From Candidatus Gottesmanbacteria bacterium (GTDB lineage: Bacteria > Patescibacteriota > Microgenomatia > UBA10105 > UBA927), in assembly GCA_016199185.1 (NCBI GenBank), contig JACQHE010000008.1, positions 1 to 12,257 on the forward strand: 12,257 nt of DNA, read 5' to 3'. The first letter of the stretch is position 1, and the number at the start of each line of letters is the position of its first letter. Of the stretch, positions 1 to 5,770 are shown one piece after another. The position numbers and the translations under genes are program-made. The notes beneath the pieces are model-generated. The model searched no databases. It was not told the origin of the DNA and saw only the letters and a list, made by a program, of their open reading frames with translations.

Positions 1-145
1 ATACCTCTCGCTTCATACGCTCTGTTACCATTGCGTATGGAGAGCTCTGTACTCCGCTGCTGGTTAGGCGTTACGGAGGAGGGTTTCAACCCTCTGTGTC
101 TGTCAAGCTTCCCTTGGCGCACCCATAAATCTATCTTATCACTTC
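1..145. other. Non-coding stretch with consecutive hairpins
   Basis: This region lies just downstream of the minus-strand epmA-like gene and shows no convincing gene. It contains consecutive hairpins. CTCTC (5-9) plus CATACGC (14-20) pair with GCGTATG (33-39) plus GAGAG (40-44), leaving a 4-nt bulge and a 12-nt loop. CTCCG (52-56) pairs with CGGAG (74-78). GAGGGTT (79-85) pairs with AACCCTC (88-94). A weak CAAG/CTTG hairpin sits at 104-116. No U-tract follows any hairpin on either strand, so a classical intrinsic terminator is not supported. It could be part of a structured RNA, a 3' UTR or a repeat element that continues beyond the window. I do not recognise a known RNA family. Confidence 0.35.
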
Positions 146-158
146 TCACTTATCACTT
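135..158. repeat. Two CTTATCACTT units overlapping the 3' end of the epmA-like gene
   Basis: CTTATCACTT occurs at 135-144 and 149-158, a 14-nt period. On the minus strand the repeat supplies the last codons (Ser-Asp-Lys) and the TGA stop of the epmA-like gene. A nearly identical double unit (about 24 of 26 bases) lies inside the flippase gene at 11247-11270, about 11 kb away. Confidence 0.7.
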
Positions 159-1219
159 TCCTCAAACAATTCCCTCCCCGGAAAAAAGAGCGTGTCGGCG
201 ATGTCGTTTACATCGGAAAAAAGCATGATGAGCCGGTCCACGCCGACGGCGATGCCGCCTGCCGGCGGCATGCCGGCTTTGAGCGCTTCGATAAAATCCA
301 TATCGATTGGGTGATCAGTTTTCCCAAGTCTCTTGCGTTCCTCATATTCTTCATGAAATCGTACGAGTTGCTCCTTCCAATCAGTCAACTCGCTATACCC
401 ATCTCCAAGTTCCAATCCTTCGATATAAAACTCAAACCGTTCGGCAAACCGGGGGTCGGATTTCTTTTTTTTGGAAAGCGCGGCAAGGGCAATGGGATAG
501 TCATAGAGGATCGTCGGTCTCCCCCGCCCCAGCTTCGGCTCAACCTCGTTAAGGAACATCTGGTCAAACAGCTCCTCCCACCCGTCACTCTCCCGCACCG
601 CGTATCCCTTCTGTATTGCTACCCGGGCAATAGCATCTCTTGTTAATGCGTGGGTTAAGTCCATACGTGCATATTTCTCAAATGCTTCTGTCATCGACAG
701 TCTCTGCCATGGAGCTGACAAGTCAACGGTTTTTCCCTGATACGAGAGTTTTGTTGCGTGCGTTGTGCCGTGATTGGATTTGGAGCGAAGTAAATATGTA
801 TTAATAAAAACCAAAAGCTCCTCGCAGTCGGCCATGATATCGGTGTAACTTGCCCCCACCCGGTACCACTCCAGGATCGTAAACTCCGGATTGTGCGTCT
901 TGCTTTGGTCTTCGGTGTTACGAAAGCTCTTGGGCAGTGCAAAACAGTTGCCGATGCCGGCCACGAGAAGTTTTTTGAGGAAGGGCTCGGGGGACGTTGG
1001 GAGAAACGCCCGTTTGGGTCTTCGTTGCCGATCAAGAAGCGTCGTTTCAAAAATATCCAGGTATGACTCCGGCGGCAGGCTTCCGGTCAGATACGGCGTT
1101 TCCACCTCATGGAATTCTCGGTCCAGGAAAAACCTGCGGATAGCGGTCAACACCTTCTCCCGCACGAAGTACCGCTCCCAGAGGTCGGGGTGATTACGCA
1201 GTTTTTGCCACGTTTTCAT
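146..1219 (-). CDS. epmA: EpmA/GenX-type class II lysyl-tRNA synthetase-like protein (EF-P lysine aminoacylase family)
   Basis: This 357-residue protein is a class II aminoacyl-tRNA synthetase catalytic core of the LysRS type, without the N-terminal OB-fold anticodon domain. E. coli EpmA (about 325 aa) has the same architecture and attaches (R)-beta-lysine to elongation factor P. Motif 2 begins at FRNTEDQ (residues 99-105) and continues through HNPEFTILEWYR (109-120). The substrate region is EGLELGDGYSELTD (267-280). Motif 3 is GGIAVGVDRL (321-330) with its conserved Arg329. The ATG overlaps the TAA stop of the upstream SurA-N-like gene by one base (TAATG), which suggests translational coupling. 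No SD-like sequence precedes it. The last codons and stop lie within a short repeat. Family membership is firm. Whether it modifies EF-P or does another lysylation is unknown, because neither EF-P nor EpmB is in the window. Confidence 0.85.
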   Translation of the reverse strand: MKTWQKLRNHPDLWERYFVREKVLTAIRRFFLDREFHEVETPYLTGSLPPESYLDIFETTLLDRQRRPKRAFLPTSPEPFLKKLLVAGIGNCFALPKSFRNTEDQSKTHNPEFTILEWYRVGASYTDIMADCEELLVFINTYLLRSKSNHGTTHATKLSYQGKTVDLSAPWQRLSMTEAFEKYARMDLTHALTRDAIARVAIQKGYAVRESDGWEELFDQMFLNEVEPKLGRGRPTILYDYPIALAALSKKKKSDPRFAERFEFYIEGLELGDGYSELTDWKEQLVRFHEEYEERKRLGKTDHPIDMDFIEALKAGMPPAGGIAVGVDRLIMLFSDVNDIADTLFFPGRELFEESDK

Positions 1220-1830
1220 TACAGAAAACGAAGAATCTTCGCTTTGGCCTTCAGCTCATTAAACCACGGCTGGAGCTTTTCGCCCACGTGGGCATCCAAA
1301 ATCGCCTGACGCGCTTCGGTGCGAAGGGCGCCGTCTTCCGTGGCCACAAGGATCGCCCGGTTGGTGGCGATGTAGTTGTCCACATCCGCATCCGTGATTG
1401 CGAGATCCTTCCCTAACATCTTTTGCACCGTAAGCTGGAGCATGATCTGCCGTTCAAACTCGCCTTTGGTAAGACCCTGAATCTTGAGAATTTCATCCAG
1501 TGACATACCGCCGCCCAGGCTCTTGACGATCTCCTCTTCCCGTGTCTTTACTTCCGCAGGGGTCATGACCACCCCCTGTTTTCGTGCTTCACCGGCGATC
1601 AACTTCTCGCTGATCATGCCTTCCAAGGTTTGCTTGCCGTAGCGGTCGATTATGACGCGGGTCAGCTCCCAGCGGAAGATGGGTTTACCGTTGACCACCG
1701 CGGCGACCACCATGCCTTTGTTGGCAAGAACCAATGCGGACAGCGCAAGGAGCGCAACGATCAAATAGAGATACTTCGTTGGAAACTTCTTCGCCACAGG
1801 GACGGGCGGTTCAACTTTCTTCGTCGCCAT
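1219..1830 (-). CDS. Membrane-anchored SurA N-terminal-domain protein (chaperone-like, no PPIase domain)
   Basis: This 203-residue protein has a short basic, proline-rich N-terminus (1-19), a single hydrophobic membrane segment (about 20-38), and a predicted extracytoplasmic helical domain. The stretch AAVVNGKPIFRWELTRV (43-59) is typical of the SurA-N/trigger-factor-like chaperone fold: a strand with NG, then a helix. A charged helical region follows, ending in WFNELKAKAKILRFL (189-203). No parvulin (rotamase) domain is inserted, so prolyl isomerase activity is not expected. A role in folding exported proteins is inferred from the family. I chose ATG at 1830 over the upstream GTG at 1851 because it gives the usual basic start (MATKKVE), and a -10-like box lies just before it. 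It is probably co-transcribed with the epmA-like gene. Confidence 0.75.
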   Translation of the reverse strand: MATKKVEPPVPVAKKFPTKYLYLIVALLALSALVLANKGMVVAAVVNGKPIFRWELTRVIIDRYGKQTLEGMISEKLIAGEARKQGVVMTPAEVKTREEEIVKSLGGGMSLDEILKIQGLTKGEFERQIMLQLTVQKMLGKDLAITDADVDNYIATNRAILVATEDGALRTEARQAILDAHVGEKLQPWFNELKAKAKILRFL

Positions 1831-1865
1831 TGCCCAAGTGTAGCACCACACCCCCGCTTATGCAA
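1831..1865 (-). promoter_or_regulatory. Candidate extended -10 promoter for the SurA-N-like gene
   Basis: On the minus strand TTGCAT (1860-1865) and TACACT (1837-1842) are 17 bp apart, and TG precedes the -10 box by one base. Only six bases separate the -10 from ATG, so transcription would begin at or next to the start codon. The match to consensus is moderate (3/6 and 4/6, plus the extended TG). Confidence 0.4.
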
Positions 1866-1878
1866 TAACACGATTGCG

Positions 1879-3015
1879 CTACCCCAAAAGCTCCGGGAAA
1901 TTCTTGAGAGCCTCGGCAATTGGCCACACCTCAACATTGCCCACGTATCGTTTCGACTGACCGCCGTAGAGAACATATGCTTTTGCCGTCGGGTAGTCCT
2001 CAATAAACATTTTCAAACCGGTTATGTCTTTAGGAAAAATGTCTCGTTTCCGTTTTACTTCAAACGCCAGAAGGCCCTTTGGACCGTACAGGATAAAATC
2101 CACCTCTCCTCCGGTTATCGTCCGATAATAATACATGGTATATCCCAGCTTTAAATAATCGTTTACGGCCCGCAGATTTTGCATGACGAGCGTCTCGAGA
2201 CAAATTCCCCCGATCTCCTCGGGCTGATCAAAAGCGCTGGCCGGCCTGATGGTACGATAGATCCCCGTATCGAAAAAATAAAATTTTTGATGAGCGATCA
2301 ATTTTCTTTTGGCGCGCTTGGCAAAAACGGGAATTCGTACCCCGATGAGCAAATCTTCAAGTGCGCTAAAATAGTTCTCTGTCATCCGCCTCCCCACGGA
2401 AGCTTCTCTGGCAACGTCAGACATGGTGAGCACCGACCCCTGTGAAAAACTGGCTGTCTCTAAAAATCGGGTGAACGCGCCGAGATTCCTGCTCACGCCT
2501 TCCTGGATCACTTCCTGTTGTACATAGGTCGCGACGTAGCTTGCCAGGTATGCATCCTTATCTTCCTGCGTCAACACGGCCGGCAAAGAACCGAAACGGA
2601 GACTACTGGTAAAATCGAAATCGTCCCCGAGCTCTACCGCCGTCAGCGGATGCATAAAGAGCGTGGAGGCCCTGCCTGCCAGAAGATTTGTGCCTCCGCG
2701 TCGCAGTTTTCGCGCGCTGGAACCGGTTAAAACAAATTTGTAGTGTCTGCTTTCGATGAGCCGATGAACTTCGTTGAGAAGTTCCGGCACGCGCTGCACC
2801 TCGTCGACCACAATCCAATCGGTAAAATTATTCGGAATCATCTCTTCAATTCTCGATGGGTTGGCAAAAAGTTGGGTGAATGTCTTTCCGTGGAGAAAAT
2901 CTATGTAAATGGCGCGAGGAAAATTGTGTTTCACCCATGTGGTCTTCCCCACGCCGCGGGGACCAAAAAGAAAGAAGCTGGTTTTAACCGGCGGAGTCAG
3001 TAAACGGGTGTACAT
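1879..3015 (-). CDS. AAA ATPase with C-terminal DUF4143 domain (copy 1)
   Basis: This 378-residue protein has the AAA_14 plus DUF4143 architecture common in archaea and small-genome bacteria. The Walker A motif is GPRGVGKTT (18-26), Walker B is IVVDE (68-72), and a sensor-like LTGSSARK lies at 96-103. A winged-helix-like middle region follows (about 195-245). The C-terminal domain holds GGEVDFIL (302-309) and AFEVK (317-321), which fits the E-x-D and E-x-K core of PD-(D/E)xK nuclease-like folds (E304, D306, E319, K321). The biochemical function of the family is not established. The start at 3015 is favoured by a strong promoter whose -10 box ends six bases before ATG. It lies between nth and the SurA-N-like gene on the same strand. 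It is clearly divergent in sequence from the two other copies in this window. Confidence 0.85.
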   Translation of the reverse strand: MYTRLLTPPVKTSFFLFGPRGVGKTTWVKHNFPRAIYIDFLHGKTFTQLFANPSRIEEMIPNNFTDWIVVDEVQRVPELLNEVHRLIESRHYKFVLTGSSARKLRRGGTNLLAGRASTLFMHPLTAVELGDDFDFTSSLRFGSLPAVLTQEDKDAYLASYVATYVQQEVIQEGVSRNLGAFTRFLETASFSQGSVLTMSDVAREASVGRRMTENYFSALEDLLIGVRIPVFAKRAKRKLIAHQKFYFFDTGIYRTIRPASAFDQPEEIGGICLETLVMQNLRAVNDYLKLGYTMYYYRTITGGEVDFILYGPKGLLAFEVKRKRDIFPKDITGLKMFIEDYPTAKAYVLYGGQSKRYVGNVEVWPIAEALKNFPELLG

Positions 3016-3021
3016 AAGTAC

Positions 3022-3049
3022 AGTATAACTGAAGATTTGTACTTGTCAA
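3022..3049 (-). promoter_or_regulatory. Near-consensus sigma-70 promoter of DUF4143 ATPase copy 1, leaderless geometry
   Basis: On the minus strand there is a perfect -35 TTGACA (3044-3049), a 16-bp spacer and a -10 TATACT (3022-3027). Six bases then lead to the ATG at 3015-3013. This predicts a transcript starting at the A of the start codon or within a base or two of it. Confidence 0.75.
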
Positions 3050-3056
3050 GTACAAA
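3036..3056. promoter_or_regulatory. 21-bp perfect palindrome over the -35 box (candidate operator)
   Basis: The arms TTTGTACTTG (3036-3045) and CAAGTACAAA (3047-3056) are exact reverse complements around a single central base. The palindrome covers the whole -35 element. An additional half-site AAGTACA lies at 3016-3022, between the -10 box and the start codon. This arrangement suggests a dimeric repressor. No U-tract follows on the minus strand, so it is not a good terminator for nth. Confidence 0.55.
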
Positions 3057-3069
3057 AATACATTTATAA

Positions 3070-3867
3070 TCAAACTCTCGACGCCGGGCAAAGGTTATGT
3101 ACTATACAGCCGCTACAGTTTGGATTTTGGGCGCGGCACACCGCCCGGCCGTGATCGATAAGCAAATAAGTCAACTTAAACCAATCGTTTTTGGGAACAA
3201 CCGCCATCAGTTGCTGCTCGATCTTGACCGGATCGGCGTCTTTTTTGTAATCCACAAATTGATGACTAACTCCCCCTTCTCCCCCTCTTAACCCCTCCTC
3301 ACCTCCCCTTACTTTAAGGGGAGGAAGGGTGGGGTTACTCTTTGGGGATCTGGTGGCGTTACTCTTCTGGAAATAAAGAATTTTCTTCCCCCCAATCACA
3401 TCCGAATCCACCAGCCCCAGCCGCTGGCTCAAACGAAGAACATGGGTATCAACGGCTATCCCCTCCACTATTCCATATGCATTACCCAGCACCACGTTTG
3501 CGGTTTTGCGCGCGACGCCGGGAACTGTTATCAACTCCGCCATCGTCTTTGGAACCGAACCCCCGAACTTTTCTTTTATGAGCTTTGCCGCGGCCAGAAT
3601 GTTTTTGGCTTTATTGTGGTAAAAACCGGTTGATTTAATGTCTTGTTCAAACTCTGTAAGGTCAGCAACTCCATAGTCCTCGAGTGTCTTATATTTGGCA
3701 AAAAGCTTCTCGGTTACCTTGTTCACCATCACGTCCGTGCACTGGGCAGAAAGGATAACAGCCACCAGAAGCTCCCATGGGTTGCGGTACGTAAGGACGA
3801 TTTTCGCATTTGGGTAGGCTTTTTTTAGAAGATTCAGGATTGTTTGAGCTCTTGCGCGACCCGTCAT
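3070..3867 (-). CDS. nth: Endonuclease III (DNA glycosylase/AP lyase) with in-frame insertion
   Basis: This is the base-excision-repair enzyme that removes oxidised pyrimidines and nicks AP sites. The helix-hairpin-helix reads VPGVARKTANVVLG (115-128) and contains catalytic Lys121. The catalytic Asp is D140 in VDTH. The C-terminal 4Fe-4S ligands are C244, C251, C254 and C260, with spacing C-x6-C-x2-C-x5-C. The protein is 265 aa against about 210-220 for the family. The excess is a roughly 55-residue low-complexity insert (about 155-209) between RLGLVDSD and ADPVKIEQ. It falls in the loop after the catalytic Asp helix and before the helices leading to the iron-sulfur cluster, so activity is probably kept. 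The gene is divergent from the TPR gene, with only 23 bp between start codons. Confidence 0.9.
   Translation of the reverse strand: MTGRARAQTILNLLKKAYPNAKIVLTYRNPWELLVAVILSAQCTDVMVNKVTEKLFAKYKTLEDYGVADLTEFEQDIKSTGFYHNKAKNILAAAKLIKEKFGGSVPKTMAELITVPGVARKTANVVLGNAYGIVEGIAVDTHVLRLSQRLGLVDSDVIGGKKILYFQKSNATRSPKSNPTLPPLKVRGGEEGLRGGEGGVSHQFVDYKKDADPVKIEQQLMAVVPKNDWFKLTYLLIDHGRAVCRAQNPNCSGCIVHNLCPASRV
3241..3405 (-). repeat. Palindromic G-rich element inserted in frame within nth
   Basis: The core is a perfect 10-bp hairpin, CCTCCCCTTA (3302-3311) against TAAGGGGAGG (3315-3324), with a 3-nt loop. It is flanked by AACCCC (3290-3295) and GGGGTT (3331-3336), which extend the stem. Next to it, two diverged 24-nt units (3327-3350 and 3351-3374) share GTTACTCTT and encode the repeated peptide KSNATRSP/KSNPTLPP. 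The nth coding strand here carries four runs of four or five G. The insert has no counterpart in ordinary Nth proteins. The outer boundaries are estimated from where family-like sequence resumes. Confidence 0.75.
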
Positions 3868-3890
3868 AGCTTATTACACTATACCATAAG
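3868..3890. promoter_or_regulatory. 23-bp divergent intergenic region with overlapping -10-like boxes
   Basis: Between the divergent ATGs of nth and the TPR gene, ACTATA (3878-3883) reads TATAGT on the minus strand, 10 nt before the nth ATG. TACACT (3875-3880) and TATACC (3880-3885) read on the plus strand, 10 and 5 nt before the TPR ATG. A weak TTGCGC (3852-3857) sits 17 bp upstream of TACACT. Both -35 boxes would fall inside the opposing genes. The boxes are short and the -35 matches poor. Confidence 0.35.
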
Positions 3891-4400
3891 ATGAAACTCA
3901 AATTCCCGCACTTTCACCGAGTAAACTCCGCACGACTCTTTTTTAGCCTTGAAATGATACTTTTGTGGGGTGGGCTAGCTGCTCTTATCGCGATCAACGT
4001 CATGGCTCTCCAAAAAATCCGTCCGGCCCATTGGGACAAGCTGATGATGCTCTTTGCGGCGCCGTTTTCCGTTCCCAGATCCCTTGATCTGGCATCGTTC
4101 CTCTGGAAAATGGGTCAAAAAGATGAAGCGCGAAGACTTGTGATTGCTGCCCAATCCGGCGAGGTCTTAGGAGCGTGGGAACAGGCAGATCGAAAGCTCG
4201 CCGAGCAATACGCCTTCTGGCAATCTGTTGCTGCCGCCCATCCCGATTATCGTGATGCGTTCATTTCTCTTGCGGCGCTTTCCTACCAGTTAGGCAACCT
4301 TGAAGACGCCCGCGCCTCCCTCGAGCGCGCCCAGGCGCTCGACCCCAACTCCCCCACTGTCCAGGCGTTTACCTCCGTCCTTGACAAATCCTATTATTAG
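3891..4400 (+). CDS. Single-pass membrane protein with TPR-like repeats
   Basis: This 169-residue protein has a basic N-terminus, one strongly hydrophobic segment (about 21-40) and a helical domain. One tetratricopeptide-like repeat is clear (about 118-151): YRDAFISLAALSYQLGNLEDARA followed by LERAQALDPNSP. A weaker helical pair, LASFLWKMGQKDEARRLV, lies at 67-84. TPR domains mediate protein-protein contacts, and the partner here is unknown. Only 16 bases separate its stop codon from the ATG of the next ATPase gene, but that gene has its own promoter embedded in the 3' end of this one. I cannot assign a specific function. Confidence 0.7.
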   Translation: MKLKFPHFHRVNSARLFFSLEMILLWGGLAALIAINVMALQKIRPAHWDKLMMLFAAPFSVPRSLDLASFLWKMGQKDEARRLVIAAQSGEVLGAWEQADRKLAEQYAFWQSVAAAHPDYRDAFISLAALSYQLGNLEDARASLERAQALDPNSPTVQAFTSVLDKSYY

Positions 4401-4409
4401 TACTAATAT
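4381..4409 (+). promoter_or_regulatory. Promoter of DUF4143 ATPase copy 2, embedded in the TPR gene's 3' end
   Basis: A perfect -35 TTGACA (4381-4386) is followed by a 17-bp spacer and the -10 TAATAT (4404-4409). Seven bases then lead to ATG at 4417. The -35 lies within the last codons of the TPR gene. A 14-bp perfect palindrome, TATTAGTACTAATA (4395-4408), covers the end of the spacer and most of the -10, and includes the TAG stop of the TPR gene. The geometry predicts a leaderless transcript. Confidence 0.7.
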
Positions 4410-4416
4410 AGGGAAT

Positions 4417-5577
4417 ATGATCCCAAGATTGGTAGAAAAAATGGTATATACCCTTCTCGACCAACCGCGAAAGATAGTGCTCATCGTTGGGGCCAGACAA
4501 GTAGGGAAAACAACTCTTCTGAAACACCTGCAGGCTAATCTTGAACAGAAACGGAAGCGCGTGATCTACCTCAATTGCGACATCGCTGAGGACCTCTCCC
4601 GCGTGAACACGTTTTCGCTTACTCTCCTCCAACAGCTCACGAGTAACGTTGACTTCTTGCTTCTGGATGAAGCACAGCGGCTGGGCGACCCCGGTCGAAC
4701 GCTCAAGATACTCCACGACCACATTCCGGCAGTACGCGTCATCGCAACAGGATCGTCGAGTTTAGACCTTAAAAATACGCTAAGCGATCCGCTTACCGGC
4801 CGATTGCGAGATCTCATGCTCTCCCCCCTATCGCTTGGTGAACTGATGGGCGATATTGGCGGTCCCCAGCAGGCACCATACCTTGCAGATGGGCTGATGA
4901 CCTATGGAGGATATCCCGAGATCGCTCTCACCAACGATCCGGTGCAAAAACAGGTCCAACTTACCAAGATCATCGATGCGTATCTTTTTAAAGACATCCT
5001 TGCATTTCAAAAGGTTCGCCAGCCGCAAATACTTATCGACCTTGTCCGAGCGCTTGCCTATCAAATAGGAGCCGAGGTAAACGAAAATGAACTTGCAAGT
5101 CGATTGAAAATCGACCGGAAAACTGTCGTAAACTATATTGATCTTCTCGTAAAAACGTTTGTCTTGGTGCGAGTCTTCCCATTTTCTAAAAATCCGCGTA
5201 GAGAGATAGGGAAAAACTTTAAAGTCTACTTCGTAGATCTTGGCATCAGAAATGCACTCATCGGTGACTTTCATGCAGTACATCTTCGCGCAGACGTCGG
5301 CGCGCTTTGGGAAAATTTTTTGGTGATAGAACGCCTAAAAATGTTTACCAATACGGGGAAGCCCGTCCAATACCATTTTTGGCGAACCTATGGGGGAGCC
5401 GAGGTCGACTACCTTGAACGAGAAACGACACGCACCACCATCCGGGCGTTTGAGTTTAAATGGGGATCCGGCCGTTTAAGCCGCGGCGCACGGTCGTTTA
5501 CCCATACTTACAACATTCCCGTGACTCTCGTAAACAGGGAAAACTTCCTCACGTTTACCAACCATGCCCTGACCTAA
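4417..5577 (+). CDS. AAA ATPase with C-terminal DUF4143 domain (copy 2)
   Basis: This 386-residue protein starts from ATG 4417. Walker A is GARQVGKTT (25-33), Walker B is FLLLDEAQR (80-88), and a sensor-like ATGSSSLDL lies at 110-118. GGYPE (164-168) is followed by a helical winged-helix-like region. The C-terminal nuclease-fold-like motifs are GGAEVDY (326-332) and FEFK (345-348). The reading frame is open further upstream to 4300, but that extension overlaps the TPR gene and would encode a proline/serine-rich N-terminus foreign to the family. The promoter 7 nt before 4417 supports the shorter start; ATG 4441 is a less likely alternative. Function is unknown beyond predicted ATP hydrolysis and possible DNA or nuclease association. 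Confidence 0.85.
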   Translation: MIPRLVEKMVYTLLDQPRKIVLIVGARQVGKTTLLKHLQANLEQKRKRVIYLNCDIAEDLSRVNTFSLTLLQQLTSNVDFLLLDEAQRLGDPGRTLKILHDHIPAVRVIATGSSSLDLKNTLSDPLTGRLRDLMLSPLSLGELMGDIGGPQQAPYLADGLMTYGGYPEIALTNDPVQKQVQLTKIIDAYLFKDILAFQKVRQPQILIDLVRALAYQIGAEVNENELASRLKIDRKTVVNYIDLLVKTFVLVRVFPFSKNPRREIGKNFKVYFVDLGIRNALIGDFHAVHLRADVGALWENFLVIERLKMFTNTGKPVQYHFWRTYGGAEVDYLERETTRTTIRAFEFKWGSGRLSRGARSFTHTYNIPVTLVNRENFLTFTNHALT

Positions 5578-5624
5578 ACAGGAGAGAGTATCCTTTGAAG
5601 TTAAACCACGGTCACCTCTTTCTC

Positions 5625-5724
5625 GTAACCGTTCACGATTTGGCAAAACTCACGTCCAACTCGAAATGACAAGCGAAACAAGATGTACTGTTCGATGCGG
5701 CTTTGCTAATTCGTGAACGGTTAC
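5625..5724. mobile_element. About 100-bp MITE-like element with 14-bp perfect terminal inverted repeats
   Basis: GTAACCGTTCACGA (5625-5638) and TCGTGAACGGTTAC (5711-5724) are perfect reverse complements. The similarity continues inward to about 25 nt per end with three mismatches, through GCAAA and TTTGC. The interior has no meaningful reading frame, and no target-site duplication is evident in the flanks. The outermost GTAA resembles the termini of IS66-type elements, but that link is a guess. Alternatively it is a long regulatory hairpin or diffuse terminator between the two ATPase genes. Confidence 0.5.
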
Positions 5725-5735
5725 TAAAGTCTCTA

Positions 5736-5764
5736 TTGACAATGGAAACTTTTAATAGTATTAT
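5736..5764 (+). promoter_or_regulatory. Promoter of DUF4143 ATPase copy 3, leaderless geometry
   Basis: A perfect -35 TTGACA (5736-5741), a 17-bp spacer and the -10 TATTAT (5759-5764) are followed by six bases (TCCATT) and the ATG at 5771. A small dyad, TAATA-G-TATTA (5753-5763), overlaps the -10 box. Confidence 0.75.
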
Positions 5765-5770
5765 TCCATT

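Larger units (their letters stand above)
5578..5770. other. Intergenic region holding a TIR-bounded element and a promoter
   Basis: No gene is visible in these 193 bases. They hold the inverted-repeat element (5625-5724) and the promoter of the downstream ATPase (5736-5764). The bases 5578-5624 show nothing recognisable. Confidence 0.6.

Noticed and set aside
40..120. tRNA gene, suggested by the GGGTTTCAACCC hairpin
   Set aside because: No acceptor, D or anticodon arms can be folded around it, and the stem/loop sizes are wrong for a T arm.
1831..1851. GTG start at 1851 for the SurA-N-like gene
   Set aside because: It adds MWCYTWA, which is unlike the usual basic start, and would overlap the candidate -10 box.
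3036..3056. Intrinsic terminator for nth
   Set aside because: The hairpin is not followed by a U-tract on the minus strand; its overlap with a perfect -35 box fits an operator better.
3241..3405. Intein or intron in nth
   Set aside because: The insert is short, low in complexity and in frame, with no splicing motifs or conserved intein blocks.
4300..4416. Upstream extension of the ATPase copy 2 reading frame
   Set aside because: It overlaps the TPR gene in another frame, encodes a proline/serine-rich peptide unlike the family, and lies upstream of the promoter that fits ATG 4417.
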